From Paenibacillus ottowii (lineage in GTDB: Bacteria; Bacillota; Bacilli; Paenibacillales; Paenibacillaceae): a stretch of DNA of 64,000 nt. A program made the translations under genes and the position numbers. Shown piece after piece: positions 56,790 to 64,000 of this stretch (the first letter of the stretch is position 1; every line of letters starts with the position of its first letter). The DNA lies in assembly GCF_006874425.1 (NCBI RefSeq), contig NZ_VIJZ01000001.1, positions 372,001-436,000 of the forward strand. Reading direction: 5' to 3'. The notes under the pieces are model-generated. The model was not told the origin of the DNA. It saw only the letters and a program-made list of their open reading frames with translations, and searched no databases.

Positions 56790-57344
56790 ATGTCAAAAAT
56801 GAATTTTTTTCAAAAAAAACAGCAAAATAAAAATGCTACTCATATTCAAGGCTTTGATATTGAATTGAATCAGGAAAATACTCGTCGTATTGATCGTCTA
56901 GTCGATAGTTACGAAAATAGCATTCTTTCTCATTTAGATGAAGCGTACCAAAGAACAACAAGCTGGCAAGATCGTCTTGCGGATCGGATTGCATCATTTG
57001 GCGGTAGTTGGAGATTTATTACTTATTTCGCTATCTTTCTGACCCTCTGGATACTCTTGAACAGCTTGCCGTTTACTCGCTTTCATTTCGATGAACCTCC
57101 ATTTATCTTGTTGAACTTGTGTTTGTCCTTTATCGCAGCATTTCAGGCTCCGGTCATTATGATGAGTCAGAACCGCCAAGCTGCAAGGGATAAGCATGAA
57201 TCGATCATTGACTTCGCGATCAACTACAAAGCCGAACAAGAGATTGACGATATGCAGAGCCACCTTCATCGGATCGAAGGCGAACTGATTGAGATTAAAA
57301 AACTCTTACTTGTTCTAAAACAACCGAATGAAGAACACAAATGA
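56790..57344 (+). CDS. DUF1003 membrane protein under Mg2+ riboswitch control
   Basis: 184 residues. Cytoplasmic N-terminus with IDRLVDSYENSILSHLDEAY, then DRLADRIASFGGSWRFITYF. Two TMs follow (FAIFLTLWILLNSL; PPFILLNLCLSFIAAFQAPVIMM) with SQNRQAARDKHESIIDFAIN, the DUF1003 signature. A C-terminal coiled coil is DDMQSHLHRIEGELIEIKKL. AAGGAGG precedes the ATG. No biochemical role is known to me for the family. The M-box leader makes a role in Mg2+ uptake or low-Mg2+ adaptation likely; that is inference. Confidence 0.88.
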   Translation: MSKMNFFQKKQQNKNATHIQGFDIELNQENTRRIDRLVDSYENSILSHLDEAYQRTTSWQDRLADRIASFGGSWRFITYFAIFLTLWILLNSLPFTRFHFDEPPFILLNLCLSFIAAFQAPVIMMSQNRQAARDKHESIIDFAINYKAEQEIDDMQSHLHRIEGELIEIKKLLLVLKQPNEEHK

Positions 57345-57474
57345 CACTTTAGATTATATAGAGGCCCCGTAGAGAAGTTTTTACCTCAATCGATTCAGAT
57401 TAACGAATCTTATTTCTTTCGAATCAGTTTAAATTTAGAGTAGATATATCGGTGATTCTTCAGGATCAAGCCCA
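57345..57474. other. Short AT-rich spacer
   Basis: I see no gene or clear structure between the DUF1003 stop and the Kelch remnant. Confidence 0.5.
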
Positions 57475-57655
57475 TATAAGGATGTACAAATTTATGATTC
57501 GAAAATAATACTGGGCCTCGGGAAGTAGCATGCCTACGGCTCGTGCTGCAGCAACTTCCGTTATTTATGGAAATGATATTTATGTAATTGGTGGCTATAA
57601 TGAGACGGTCACTTTTTCAAAAGTGATTTCCAATTCTCATTGCGCTCATTGTTAA
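57475..57655 (+). pseudogene. Remnant of a Kelch-repeat protein gene
   Basis: One Kelch repeat can be read as VQIYDSK, a frame slip, then SGSSMPTARAAATSVIYGND and IYVIGGYNE, followed by unrelated residues to a stop at 57653-57655. The rest of any propeller is absent. It is followed by a hairpin GTTAATCGT/ACGATTAAC at 57651-57674 and a terminator at 57694, which may have served the lost gene. Confidence 0.65.
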
Positions 57656-57693
57656 TCGTTGACTCACGATTAACACGTCCTTGTAAATAAGCA

Positions 57694-57719
57694 GGGCTCC
57701 CGCGAGGGAGCCCTTTTTT
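57694..57719 (+). terminator. Intrinsic terminator
   Basis: GGGCTCCC-GCGA-GGGAGCCC followed by TTTTTT. It lies just past the Kelch remnant and touches the end of the opposite-strand flippase gene. Confidence 0.92.
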
Positions 57720-59226
57720 ATGCAAGTGCTTTTAATTTTACTTTTAAGAATAGGGTACACCAACAGCAAAAGTGGATAATCTCTACAACCATAATGATGG
57801 ATTCTGACCAGTTAAGTAGGGTTAAAGCTTTGGAACATAGTGTGCACATAATTAGAATGGCTTCGAAAATCAGAACGTCCATTAATAAAAAGATAATTGT
57901 GTGTGATTTAGGCCTCTGTAAGAGCTGTAGAGCGTGGAAATTCCAGAGTGTGGAGACTAATTCCATCATTATGACTCCCACACACATTCCGATATAACCA
58001 AATTTGGGGATAGCCAGTAGGGTGTAGAGGATCATGAAATTGGAAAGGACGCCAATGCAGAGGCCAATAAAAGGAGTTTTCTTTCGATTTTTTGCCCATA
58101 AAATACTTGTAGTCACTTCCCGTAATCCGACAACTAATGGTAACATTGCTAACGACTTAATCGGATTTGCAGCGTTTTGTATTCCAAAAATATATAAGGA
58201 AATTTCCGGAGCGTATTTAAAAATGAAAAAACCTGAGGCTAATCCCCAGACCCATGCTATTTGCATGGCAATATAGCTCTTTTTGTAGAATAAATGATAT
58301 AGCCTATTTTGCCAATCTGCAGTTATTTTCATCGTGAGTGTATGGGTTAGGGAGCCTGTAATCAAAGTAGGCATATAAGCGACAACCAGTGCGATGCCAG
58401 TAACAGTACCGAACATCTCGGCTGATTCTTTGGGCGAAACCCCCGCAACCTGTAATCGCTGAGGGATGATCATGGCATCAATAAAGTCGGAAGCAGGAAT
58501 AAGTAAGCGTGTAAGGGCGATAGCAAGTGAAGCCTGTACTAACAAAGGCAAATCCGTTCGAATAGATGGAAGAGGTGAGGGGGATAACCCGATTACGGGA
58601 CGATTATATATAAAGAAAGCAGAAAGAATAGCAAACGATACGATCGCGCCTGTAAAAGTCCCAAGTACTGCTCCGCCTACAGCAAACTCAATGCCAGATT
58701 GAATAAATAGCGGCACCATACACATTAAGGTACCAATTCTCACGGATTGTTCGATAATTTCCGAAAGGGCAATGGTGGTATATCTTTCAAGCCCTTGCAA
58801 ATAGCCGCGCAGTAAACTTAACAAGGGAACGACCAATATAGCAGGAGAGAGGTAGCGAATCGCAAAGTTGAGCTGCGGATAACCAAGCAAATTAGCAATT
58901 GGCGTTGAAAGGCGAAAGACCAGGACACTACATGCTATTCCCGCGAGAATCATGAAAACTGCAAAAAACTTAAATAGCCGCCAGCCTCTGGCTGTATACT
59001 TAGCTGTAAACATACCCAGAGCTGTCGGCAATCCTCCAGAAATAATCATTAGTATTAAGCTATAGAAGGAGTAGGCCAGCTGATAAAGCCCCATTCCTTC
59101 TGCTCCAACAAACCGTGTCATAAATACTTTTCCGACCAAACCTATGGCTTTCACAACAATCATTGCATTAGCTCTTACCATGGTTTGTTTTAAGATAAGA
59201 GGTAATTTCAAATTTTTTTCCCCCAT
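57718..59226 (-). CDS. SpoVB-like polysaccharide flippase (MOP superfamily)
   Basis: 502 residues with about 14 TMs: IGLVGKVFMTRFVGAEGMGL, GLYQLAYSFYSLILMIISGG, RYLSPAILVVPLLSLLRGYL, LQGLERYTTIALSEIIEQSV. These match the stage V sporulation protein B/YkvU branch, which moves lipid-linked precursors during spore cortex formation. No neighbouring polysaccharide genes, so a sporulation role is more likely than exopolysaccharide export. Confidence 0.85.
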   Translation of the reverse strand: MGEKNLKLPLILKQTMVRANAMIVVKAIGLVGKVFMTRFVGAEGMGLYQLAYSFYSLILMIISGGLPTALGMFTAKYTARGWRLFKFFAVFMILAGIACSVLVFRLSTPIANLLGYPQLNFAIRYLSPAILVVPLLSLLRGYLQGLERYTTIALSEIIEQSVRIGTLMCMVPLFIQSGIEFAVGGAVLGTFTGAIVSFAILSAFFIYNRPVIGLSPSPLPSIRTDLPLLVQASLAIALTRLLIPASDFIDAMIIPQRLQVAGVSPKESAEMFGTVTGIALVVAYMPTLITGSLTHTLTMKITADWQNRLYHLFYKKSYIAMQIAWVWGLASGFFIFKYAPEISLYIFGIQNAANPIKSLAMLPLVVGLREVTTSILWAKNRKKTPFIGLCIGVLSNFMILYTLLAIPKFGYIGMCVGVIMMELVSTLWNFHALQLLQRPKSHTIIFLLMDVLIFEAILIMCTLCSKALTLLNWSESIIMVVEIIHFCCWCTLFLKVKLKALA

Positions 59227-59282
59227 TAGAAGTTGTCCATTATCATTTTATGACAGCAACTGTTGGGGTATGAACATGATAC

Positions 59283-60413
59283 TTAATCTCGTATGTGAAT
59301 CAACAAATACTTGGTGTTTTTGTCCCATCCCAAATCAAAAGGTACTTTAAAACGGTCGGCAGTATGGGAGTTGATTAAAGGATAGCCACTCTGATCAAAT
59401 CCTACTACAACAGAGAAATGATCTACATCTCCTCTTAAAACGTAAGCAATCAAATCACCTGGAAGTAGCTGGGGTTTTTCGGGTTGCTGCTGTAAGTCAT
59501 TGACGGATTGGACGACATTGGAAAAGCTTCCTTGTCCGATAATCCTGCCATACCCAGAGCGTATAAGAAAATTTTTAAATGCATCCGTCTGAACCCATGC
59601 TTGGCTCCCACCGTTACCATAGGAGTAATGCCATCCAGATCTCATAGGAAGTCCTCCGCCTTCCTCCTTGTCTCCGATAACTTGAGAGGAAAAGTTAGTG
59701 CAGTCTCCTCCTTTAGAGTTGTAATCCAGGTATTTTTGGTTGTAGCGCTGACCATTTCCTGCCCCCCATGTTATTCCTGCATACTTGTTGGCATAGTCAA
59801 CGGCTCGTGATCGGTTGTATTTATTAATAATCTTTGTTGGCTCTAATACAGCTTTATTGGCAATGAAATGCAAATCGCTTTTTTCGATTTTTTTGGGGTT
59901 CTCTTCCAAAGGATCTGAATACCATTCCCGTTCCACGTACCAACGATTATCCTTTTTTCTTAGTGTGATGCCATGCCGTGTTCCAATTCCAAAATCATGC
60001 TGACCGGGATAGCTATTTACATACTCATAACTCAATTTCAAGGATTGGACAAGTGACACTTTTGCCATGTCACCCAGTACTTCTATACGAGCTATCCTAA
60101 TGGAGCTTTCCGCATTCACAAATTTTATTTTACGATGCTTGGCCCATTCTTGAATGTATTCGGCTCTATTGATTTCATGAAGATATTCGTAGTTACTTCG
60201 TTTGTCTTTTAACAAGTAATGGTCCTCGATATGCTTTTTATCCTGATCCATTAATAATCTGGTACGGTCTTCAAACAATTCTTGAAGAAAAGGGACCACG
60301 TTATCCTTCTGAACTGGCTCGGCTTGTGCATGAAAATTAATGAAGCTGCAAGCGGGGATCGTTAGCAAGATCATGCACAGTAAGTGTAATTTTTTGATTC
60401 TAAGCACCTGCAT
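59283..60413 (-). CDS. Secreted amidase-domain protein (Amidase_6/DUF-type)
   Basis: 376 residues. Signal peptide (LHLLCMILLTIPACSFINF, cleavage near HAQA), a middle NTF2-like region (about 60-190), then the C-terminal putative amidase domain starting YNRSRAVDYANKYAGITWGA, with the likely nucleophile Cys in SKGGDCTNFSSQVI and the His in GDVDHFSVVVGFD. The same domain occurs in many Bacillales spore or wall proteins. AAGGAG precedes the ATG. Target bond unknown. Confidence 0.85.
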   Translation of the reverse strand: MQVLRIKKLHLLCMILLTIPACSFINFHAQAEPVQKDNVVPFLQELFEDRTRLLMDQDKKHIEDHYLLKDKRSNYEYLHEINRAEYIQEWAKHRKIKFVNAESSIRIARIEVLGDMAKVSLVQSLKLSYEYVNSYPGQHDFGIGTRHGITLRKKDNRWYVEREWYSDPLEENPKKIEKSDLHFIANKAVLEPTKIINKYNRSRAVDYANKYAGITWGAGNGQRYNQKYLDYNSKGGDCTNFSSQVIGDKEEGGGLPMRSGWHYSYGNGGSQAWVQTDAFKNFLIRSGYGRIIGQGSFSNVVQSVNDLQQQPEKPQLLPGDLIAYVLRGDVDHFSVVVGFDQSGYPLINSHTADRFKVPFDLGWDKNTKYLLIHIRD

Positions 60414-60453
60414 TCATTCTCCTTGGAAAGGTAAATTGTTTTTTGAAAATGCC

Positions 60454-61110
60454 CTACTTTTGTATCATAAGTTTCTCACAGGCTGAATTCATGTGTGCTA
60501 ATTTGGTAAAGACGACCAATCGCCCTTCATGTTCCTTCTTGCTTCGACTGTAGCGCCCAGCACAGGTAATCAAGTTTAAACGGTGCTCTTCTGTAGGACC
60601 AAAAATCGTTTGAATCGGTGCTTCGGGGGTGAGGTAAAACTTTACGGACTCCACTACAAATTGAAGCTTGCAACCATTATCGCCAGTTACATACACATAA
60701 TCGCCTTTTTTCAGTTTTTTTAGAGGATAAAAAACTGCTGGACCCGTGTATGTATCGACATGCCCGTCCATAATTGCATTACCTGCTGAACCTGGCAACA
60801 CATGGTTAGATAAATACCCTACTCGGTCTGTTTTATCTGGGACGCCCATCTGGCCATTCTCTAAATAAGTTACCGGTTCTATAATTGAATGAATACGAAC
60901 CGCTGGAATATCGATTTTATGTGGAATGATCCCGGGAAAATAATTTTTTTTAACAGGTAAAGAATTTTTTGTGATTTTATAGGCTTGAGTTTTAACCTTA
61001 ACTGGCTGATTCGTGGGAATTTTTCTTTGGTCTTTAGCTGTGAGCGAACAGCATGTGGTTCCCAATAAAATCAATAGCACCATAAAATAAATGATCCACT
61101 TTTTGTTCAT
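60454..61110 (-). CDS. Sortase (class F-like)
   Basis: 218 residues with an N-terminal membrane anchor (IIYFMVLLILLGTTCC) and a sortase beta-barrel. Catalytic His117 is in IMDGHVDTYTGPAVFY, Cys183 in LNLITCAGRYS and Arg197 in HEGRLVVF. The overall pattern, with PAVRIHSIIEPV and GYLSNHVLPGSAGNAI, suggests class F or a related small class. Its probable substrate is encoded just upstream (61159-61482). No Shine-Dalgarno lies directly before the ATG; see the leader hairpin at 61111-61160. Confidence 0.88.
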   Translation of the reverse strand: MNKKWIIYFMVLLILLGTTCCSLTAKDQRKIPTNQPVKVKTQAYKITKNSLPVKKNYFPGIIPHKIDIPAVRIHSIIEPVTYLENGQMGVPDKTDRVGYLSNHVLPGSAGNAIMDGHVDTYTGPAVFYPLKKLKKGDYVYVTGDNGCKLQFVVESVKFYLTPEAPIQTIFGPTEEHRLNLITCAGRYSRSKKEHEGRLVVFTKLAHMNSACEKLMIQK

Positions 61111-61160
61111 ATGAAGAAAGAGAGAGGGGTTTAGTTGATCCTCTCTCTTTTGTCCCTCCT
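61111..61160 (-). promoter_or_regulatory. Hairpin-split ribosome binding site of the sortase gene
   Basis: On the - strand, AGGAGGG (61154-61160) is separated from the ATG at 61110 by 43 nt. An 11-bp perfect hairpin (AAAGAGAGAGG/CCTCTCTCTTT, 61117-61127 with 61140-61150, 12-nt loop) fills most of that distance. When folded, 3 + 6 = 9 nt remain between site and start, a normal spacing. The stem also ends in T-rich sequence and could act as a weak terminator. Confidence 0.55.
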
Positions 61161-61482
61161 AATTCATTTGCTCGCTTGCGCCACCAAATCCTGTTTTTGG
61201 CAATTTAGTAGCCTTTGCTTTAATGCTTTTAGCTTTAATACTTTTCGTATGCATTGTTTTTCCATCGATCATTTTGGCAGGTGCAGCTTCACGTGCATGC
61301 AGCTTGTGAGCTTTCTCATGCTTGCTCTTAGCATGTATTTTGTGCTCTTTTTTCGTATGGCTCTTAGCCTGTTGTTGGTGCATTTTGTGTTCCTGTTTTT
61401 CTGCGGGCGCAGATGCAGATGCCATCGATCCTACAGACATAAATACTGCCAGAGATGCAACAGCCAATATTGCTTTTTTCAT
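61159..61482 (-). CDS. Secreted His/Lys-rich LPKTG protein lacking a membrane tail
   Basis: 107 residues. Signal peptide (AILAVASLAVFMSVGSMASA), then a His-, Lys- and Met-rich body (QEHKMHQQQAKSHTKKEHKI, HAREAAPAKMIDGKTMHTKS) that may bind metals or be highly cationic. It ends KATKLPKTGFGGASEQMN: a sortase motif followed by only nine residues with no hydrophobic span or basic tail. AAGGAGG precedes the ATG. The neighbouring sortase is the evident partner. Function unknown. Confidence 0.75.
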   Translation of the reverse strand: MKKAILAVASLAVFMSVGSMASASAPAEKQEHKMHQQQAKSHTKKEHKIHAKSKHEKAHKLHAREAAPAKMIDGKTMHTKSIKAKSIKAKATKLPKTGFGGASEQMN

Positions 61483-61604
61483 GATATTTGCCTCCTTGAA
61501 TAGTTGTTAATTGTTAATCCCTAATATAATTTCCGTACCAAGAGCTTTTCATGTAGCCAAGTATTTCCTAGAAGGTAGTTATATTGGACTTTACATAAAT
61601 GAAG

Positions 61605-62396
61605 TCATTTATTCACTTCAATAAATCCTTCGGGAATCTTGTGAGTCGCAAGCAGTTCGGAAACAGTTATAAAGGTAAAGCCTCTTTTTTTCAGCTCAGG
61701 CAAAATGATTTTCAAGGCTTCCATAGTTTGTGTACTTTTATATACATAGTCGTGCATAAGAACAATATCGCCGTTACGAGCATTACGGAGTACTTTGTTG
61801 GCGATGCGTTGCACACCAGGTTTTCGCCAATCCAAGGTATCTTGATGCCAGGACCATAAAATTATTTTTAGCCCTTTTTCTTTAGAAAGTTCGACGAGTG
61901 AATCTGTATAATAACCGCCTGGTGGACGGAAAAAGTGAGTTTCTGTTCCTGTAGCCTTAACAATGCTGGCTTGACCCTGGTCAACCTCAGATAAAGCTTT
62001 ATCACGGGAAATTCGATGGAAGGATGGATGATGAAAAGTGTGGTTGCCGACATCATGCCCTTCTTTAAGCTCTCGTTTTACAATGTCAGGAAATTTTTCT
62101 ACGCGGCTACCAACAACGAAAAAGGTCGCTTTAGCATCATATTTCTTAAGCAAATCCAAAATAGCCGGCGTGTTACTTGTATCCGGTCCGTCATCAAAAG
62201 TCAGAGCAATTACCTTGGGTTGATGAGTAGGAACTTCCCATACAATATCGCCACGTTCTTCATAATAGGATCTTCCCTTTGTATGTGCAGGAGAGACGTT
62301 TGAGGTGTTCTGTGCGATCACATATGGAGTAGGGAAGGAGCTGGAGCACAGCAAAAAAGCAGCGATGGCAGAAGACACCAATCGAATGTTTTTCAT
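61605..62396 (-). CDS. Secreted polysaccharide deacetylase (NodB domain)
   Basis: 263 residues. Signal peptide to about residue 29, then a CE4 fold: TFDDGPDTSNTPAILDLLKK (catalytic and metal Asp), metal His pair in HDVGNHTFHHPSFHRIS, FFRPPGGYYTDSLVEL, LWSWHQDTLDW and IVLMHDYVYKSTQTMEAL. All metal and catalytic residues are present. Probably deacetylates peptidoglycan or another GlcNAc polymer. Confidence 0.93.
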   Translation of the reverse strand: MKNIRLVSSAIAAFLLCSSSFPTPYVIAQNTSNVSPAHTKGRSYYEERGDIVWEVPTHQPKVIALTFDDGPDTSNTPAILDLLKKYDAKATFFVVGSRVEKFPDIVKRELKEGHDVGNHTFHHPSFHRISRDKALSEVDQGQASIVKATGTETHFFRPPGGYYTDSLVELSKEKGLKIILWSWHQDTLDWRKPGVQRIANKVLRNARNGDIVLMHDYVYKSTQTMEALKIILPELKKRGFTFITVSELLATHKIPEGFIEVNK

Positions 62397-62612
62397 CGGG
62401 CCTAATCTCCGTTCTAACGTTTTTAGGTTAGGTTGCCATGAAGAAGTGTGCTTTATTCGACTATCTTAGAGCATCGATAGACTAGGATATGTGCTGTATG
62501 ATCTAATCTTTTAATGGGTTGGCAAAATTATTATCTACTTACCTGAATGCCCTGTCATAGAATGTATTTATGCATATATTGAATTGTACAACGAGTAAAG
62601 GAGGTTAGGGCT

Positions 62613-62726
62613 ATGGGAGCATGTGATAATAACACTCCAGGTGTTGGCGGTATGTGGACTTCTACAGCAGCAATCTTGGTACTTTTTATTCTGTTGGTTA
62701 TAATCACTAAATCATTCTGGGTTTAA
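62613..62726 (+). CDS. YjcZ-type small sporulation membrane peptide
   Basis: 37 residues: MGACDNNTPGVGGMWTST then a single TM AAILVLFILLVIITKSF. Length, Gly-rich N-terminus and ALIVVLFILLVI-like span match the YjcZ/YuzM family of spore proteins. AAAGGAGG precedes the ATG. Confidence 0.75.
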   Translation: MGACDNNTPGVGGMWTSTAAILVLFILLVIITKSFWV

Positions 62727-62782
62727 TTTTGCTAAATAACTTCTATTAAAAATGGTGTAAACACCCTACTGGCTGTTGAAGT

Positions 62783-62844
62783 GTACCCCTTAGAATAGAC
62801 ATTGGAAACCTTCTTGGTTATTCCGATGAATTCTAGGGGGTGTA
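62783..62844. repeat. Long imperfect palindrome, possible IS-end remnant
   Basis: TACCCCTTAGAAT (62784-62796) pairs with ATTCTAGGGGGTGTA (62830-62844) and the inner ATTGGAAACC with GGTTATTCCGAT around TTCTT. TGTACCCCTTAGAATAGACA is reminiscent of IS3-family termini, so this may be two IS ends left by excision. It could equally be a strong terminator for the YjcZ-type gene (GTATTTTT follows). Confidence 0.5.
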
Positions 62845-62872
62845 TTTTTGCAGTTTGCTCTTTTTTTCTTAT

Positions 62873-63952
62873 GACGGATTGTAATATGAAGTGCGACACC
62901 TACGGGAAATAAATAAAAAATGGCCCATGGCCGGATTCGTGTAGAATGAAGGTTCCTACACCACATTCACACAAGGAGAATCCACCATGAGCTACACACA
63001 TCTTAGCATAATCGAGCGCAGCAAGCTAGAAATCCTCCACCAGCAGGGGAAAAGTGCTCGAGCCATTGCCAGTGAATTGGGCAGGCATCATGCCACCATT
63101 TGCCGAGAACTCCGTCGAAATGAAACGCAGAAGCCCTATTGTGCCGAGCGATCTCAGGAGAGCTATGTCCAGCGACGTAAGTCCTCCGTCCCAGCCGGAA
63201 AATGGACACCACAGCAGTCGGTCCTTATTGAAGAAAAGCTTCATGCCACGTGGTCTCCCGAGCAGATCGTAGAACGACTCCGTCAAGAGGGACACCCTGT
63301 GGTCTGCTTTAAAACCATCTATCGCTGGCTATATACAGGCCGTTTGGTGAAAGGAGTGCTTGCCGTCCTACGCCACAAAGGTAAACGGCAGAAGCCTGTA
63401 GAGACACGCGGCAAGTTCGCTGTGGGTAAGACCATCTCTCAGCGTCCGAAAGAGGTTCGTTCCCGTAAAACCTTCGGTCATTGGGAACTCGATACGGTCG
63501 TCTCGGGCCGTGGGAAAAGCAAGGGCTGCGTAGCTACATTCATCGAACGCAAGACCCGACTGTACACCGCCGTTCCCATGCCTGACCGTACAGCTTTGTC
63601 CATGGAAATTGCTTTTGGTGTAGTAGCCTCGCAGTACCCTGACGGTGCATTTCAAACCGCTACTGCAGATCGTGGCAAGGAATTCGCCTGTTACGCCAGC
63701 CTGGAAGAAGCTCATGGCCTACAGGTATATTTCGCAGATCCGTATTCTTCCTGGCAACGCGGCTCGAATGAGAATGCCAATGGCCTCTTGCGAGAGTTTT
63801 TTCCCAAGGGGACAGATTTTGCGCAAATCACGGATGAAGCCTTGGAGACTGCTCTGCGCTTGATCAACCATAGACCACGAAAATGCTTGGGTTGGAGAAC
63901 CGCTCACGAATCCTTTTCAGAGGAACTGTCGCACTTAGCTTGACAATCCGTC
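62873..63952 (+). mobile_element. Complete IS30-family insertion sequence
   Basis: 26-bp imperfect terminal inverted repeats GACGGATTG...AAGTGCGACA at 62873-62898 and 63927-63952. TTAT occurs directly outside both ends (62869-62872 and 63953-63956), a possible 4-bp target duplication. The right repeat overlaps the end of the transposase gene. Intact gene and ends suggest recent arrival. Confidence 0.85.
62987..63943 (+). CDS. IS30-family DDE transposase
   Basis: 318 residues. N-terminal helix-turn-helix (HLSIIERSKLEILHQQGKSA, ELGRHHATICRELRRN) and a DDE domain: Asp in FGHWELDTVVSG, Asp in TATADRGKEFAC and Glu in RGSNENANGLLREFFPKGTD, followed by RPRKCLGWRTAHESF. No frameshift. AAGGAG precedes the ATG. 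Confidence 0.95.
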   Translation: MSYTHLSIIERSKLEILHQQGKSARAIASELGRHHATICRELRRNETQKPYCAERSQESYVQRRKSSVPAGKWTPQQSVLIEEKLHATWSPEQIVERLRQEGHPVVCFKTIYRWLYTGRLVKGVLAVLRHKGKRQKPVETRGKFAVGKTISQRPKEVRSRKTFGHWELDTVVSGRGKSKGCVATFIERKTRLYTAVPMPDRTALSMEIAFGVVASQYPDGAFQTATADRGKEFACYASLEEAHGLQVYFADPYSSWQRGSNENANGLLREFFPKGTDFAQITDEALETALRLINHRPRKCLGWRTAHESFSEELSHLA

Positions 63953-63974
63953 TTATACATAAATCAAATTAAAG

Positions 63975-63996
63975 AGGGACGTGTTAACGTCCCTCC
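63975..63996. terminator. Hairpin at right edge
   Basis: GAGGGACG-TGTTAA-CGTCCCTC, an 8-bp perfect stem. What follows is outside the window. Confidence 0.5.
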
Positions 63997-64000
63997 ATCC

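Noticed and set aside
61135-61510. Rightward frames over the LPKTG gene
   Set aside because: Antisense shadows of the Lys/His-rich gene; the leftward frame has signal peptide, SD and LPKTG.

Overview
The window reads as chromosomal DNA of a spore-forming, low-to-mid GC Firmicute, most likely a Paenibacillus of the P. polymyxa group. That placement is inferred from gene content: a mannose/fucose/glucuronate exopolysaccharide locus with embedded secreted mannanase, a Bacillales-type lasso peptide cluster with a kinase, SspH and YjcZ spore proteins, and Firmicute synteny at tsaE-tsaB-rimI-tsaD and groESL with a CIRCE element. No database search was possible.

Region 1 (1-21.7 kb) is an exopolysaccharide locus. 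It starts inside a UDP-glucose dehydrogenase and continues with manC. Next come two hydrolases (secreted GH26-PA14 mannanase and a membrane-anchored clan GH-A-like enzyme) preceded by a sigma-D-type promoter and a cyclic-di-GMP-I riboswitch. A divergently oriented XRE regulator follows. The main operon then encodes a Wzz/YveK-like modulator, a BY-kinase-like ATPase, a priming phosphosugar transferase, fcl, gmd, a Wzx flippase, glycosyltransferases, a second UDP-glucose dehydrogenase and an LCP ligase. No Wzy polymerase was recognised here. Two long gaps in this locus are each bounded by an inverted pair of copies of one repeat family.

Region 2 (21.8-30.8 kb) holds a membrane-anchored small protein, an ABC exporter, an AI-2E transporter, a bactofilin/M23 endopeptidase pair, cardiolipin synthase, a YitT-type membrane protein and a stand-alone LigD-type polymerase.

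Region 3 (30.87-38.9 kb) is a lasso peptide cluster: a decayed sulfotransferase, cyclase, 42-residue precursor, HPrK-like kinase, RRE protein, leader peptidase, nucleotidyltransferase and ABC exporter. It lies between the two NHEJ genes (ligD-type polymerase and ku), which share the opposite strand. Its promoter carries a 15-bp palindrome between -35 and -10 that matches the promoter between the XRE gene and the exopolysaccharide operon almost exactly, suggesting shared control.

Region 4 (40-45 kb) has sspH, a four-gene acetone operon (thiolase, acetoacetate decarboxylase, CoA-transferase A and B) and an isochorismatase-like hydrolase. Region 5 (45.1-56.1 kb) is housekeeping: the t6A genes, a DnaA-box cluster, an ABC-F ATPase, 5-formyl-THF cyclo-ligase, moaC, moaB, tatA, tatC and groESL.

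Region 6 (56.2-64 kb) has an M-box Mg2+ riboswitch in front of a DUF1003 membrane protein, a Kelch gene remnant, a SpoVB-like flippase, a secreted amidase-domain protein, a sortase with an adjacent LPKTG protein lacking the usual membrane tail, a polysaccharide deacetylase, a YjcZ-type peptide and a complete IS30-family element at the right edge.
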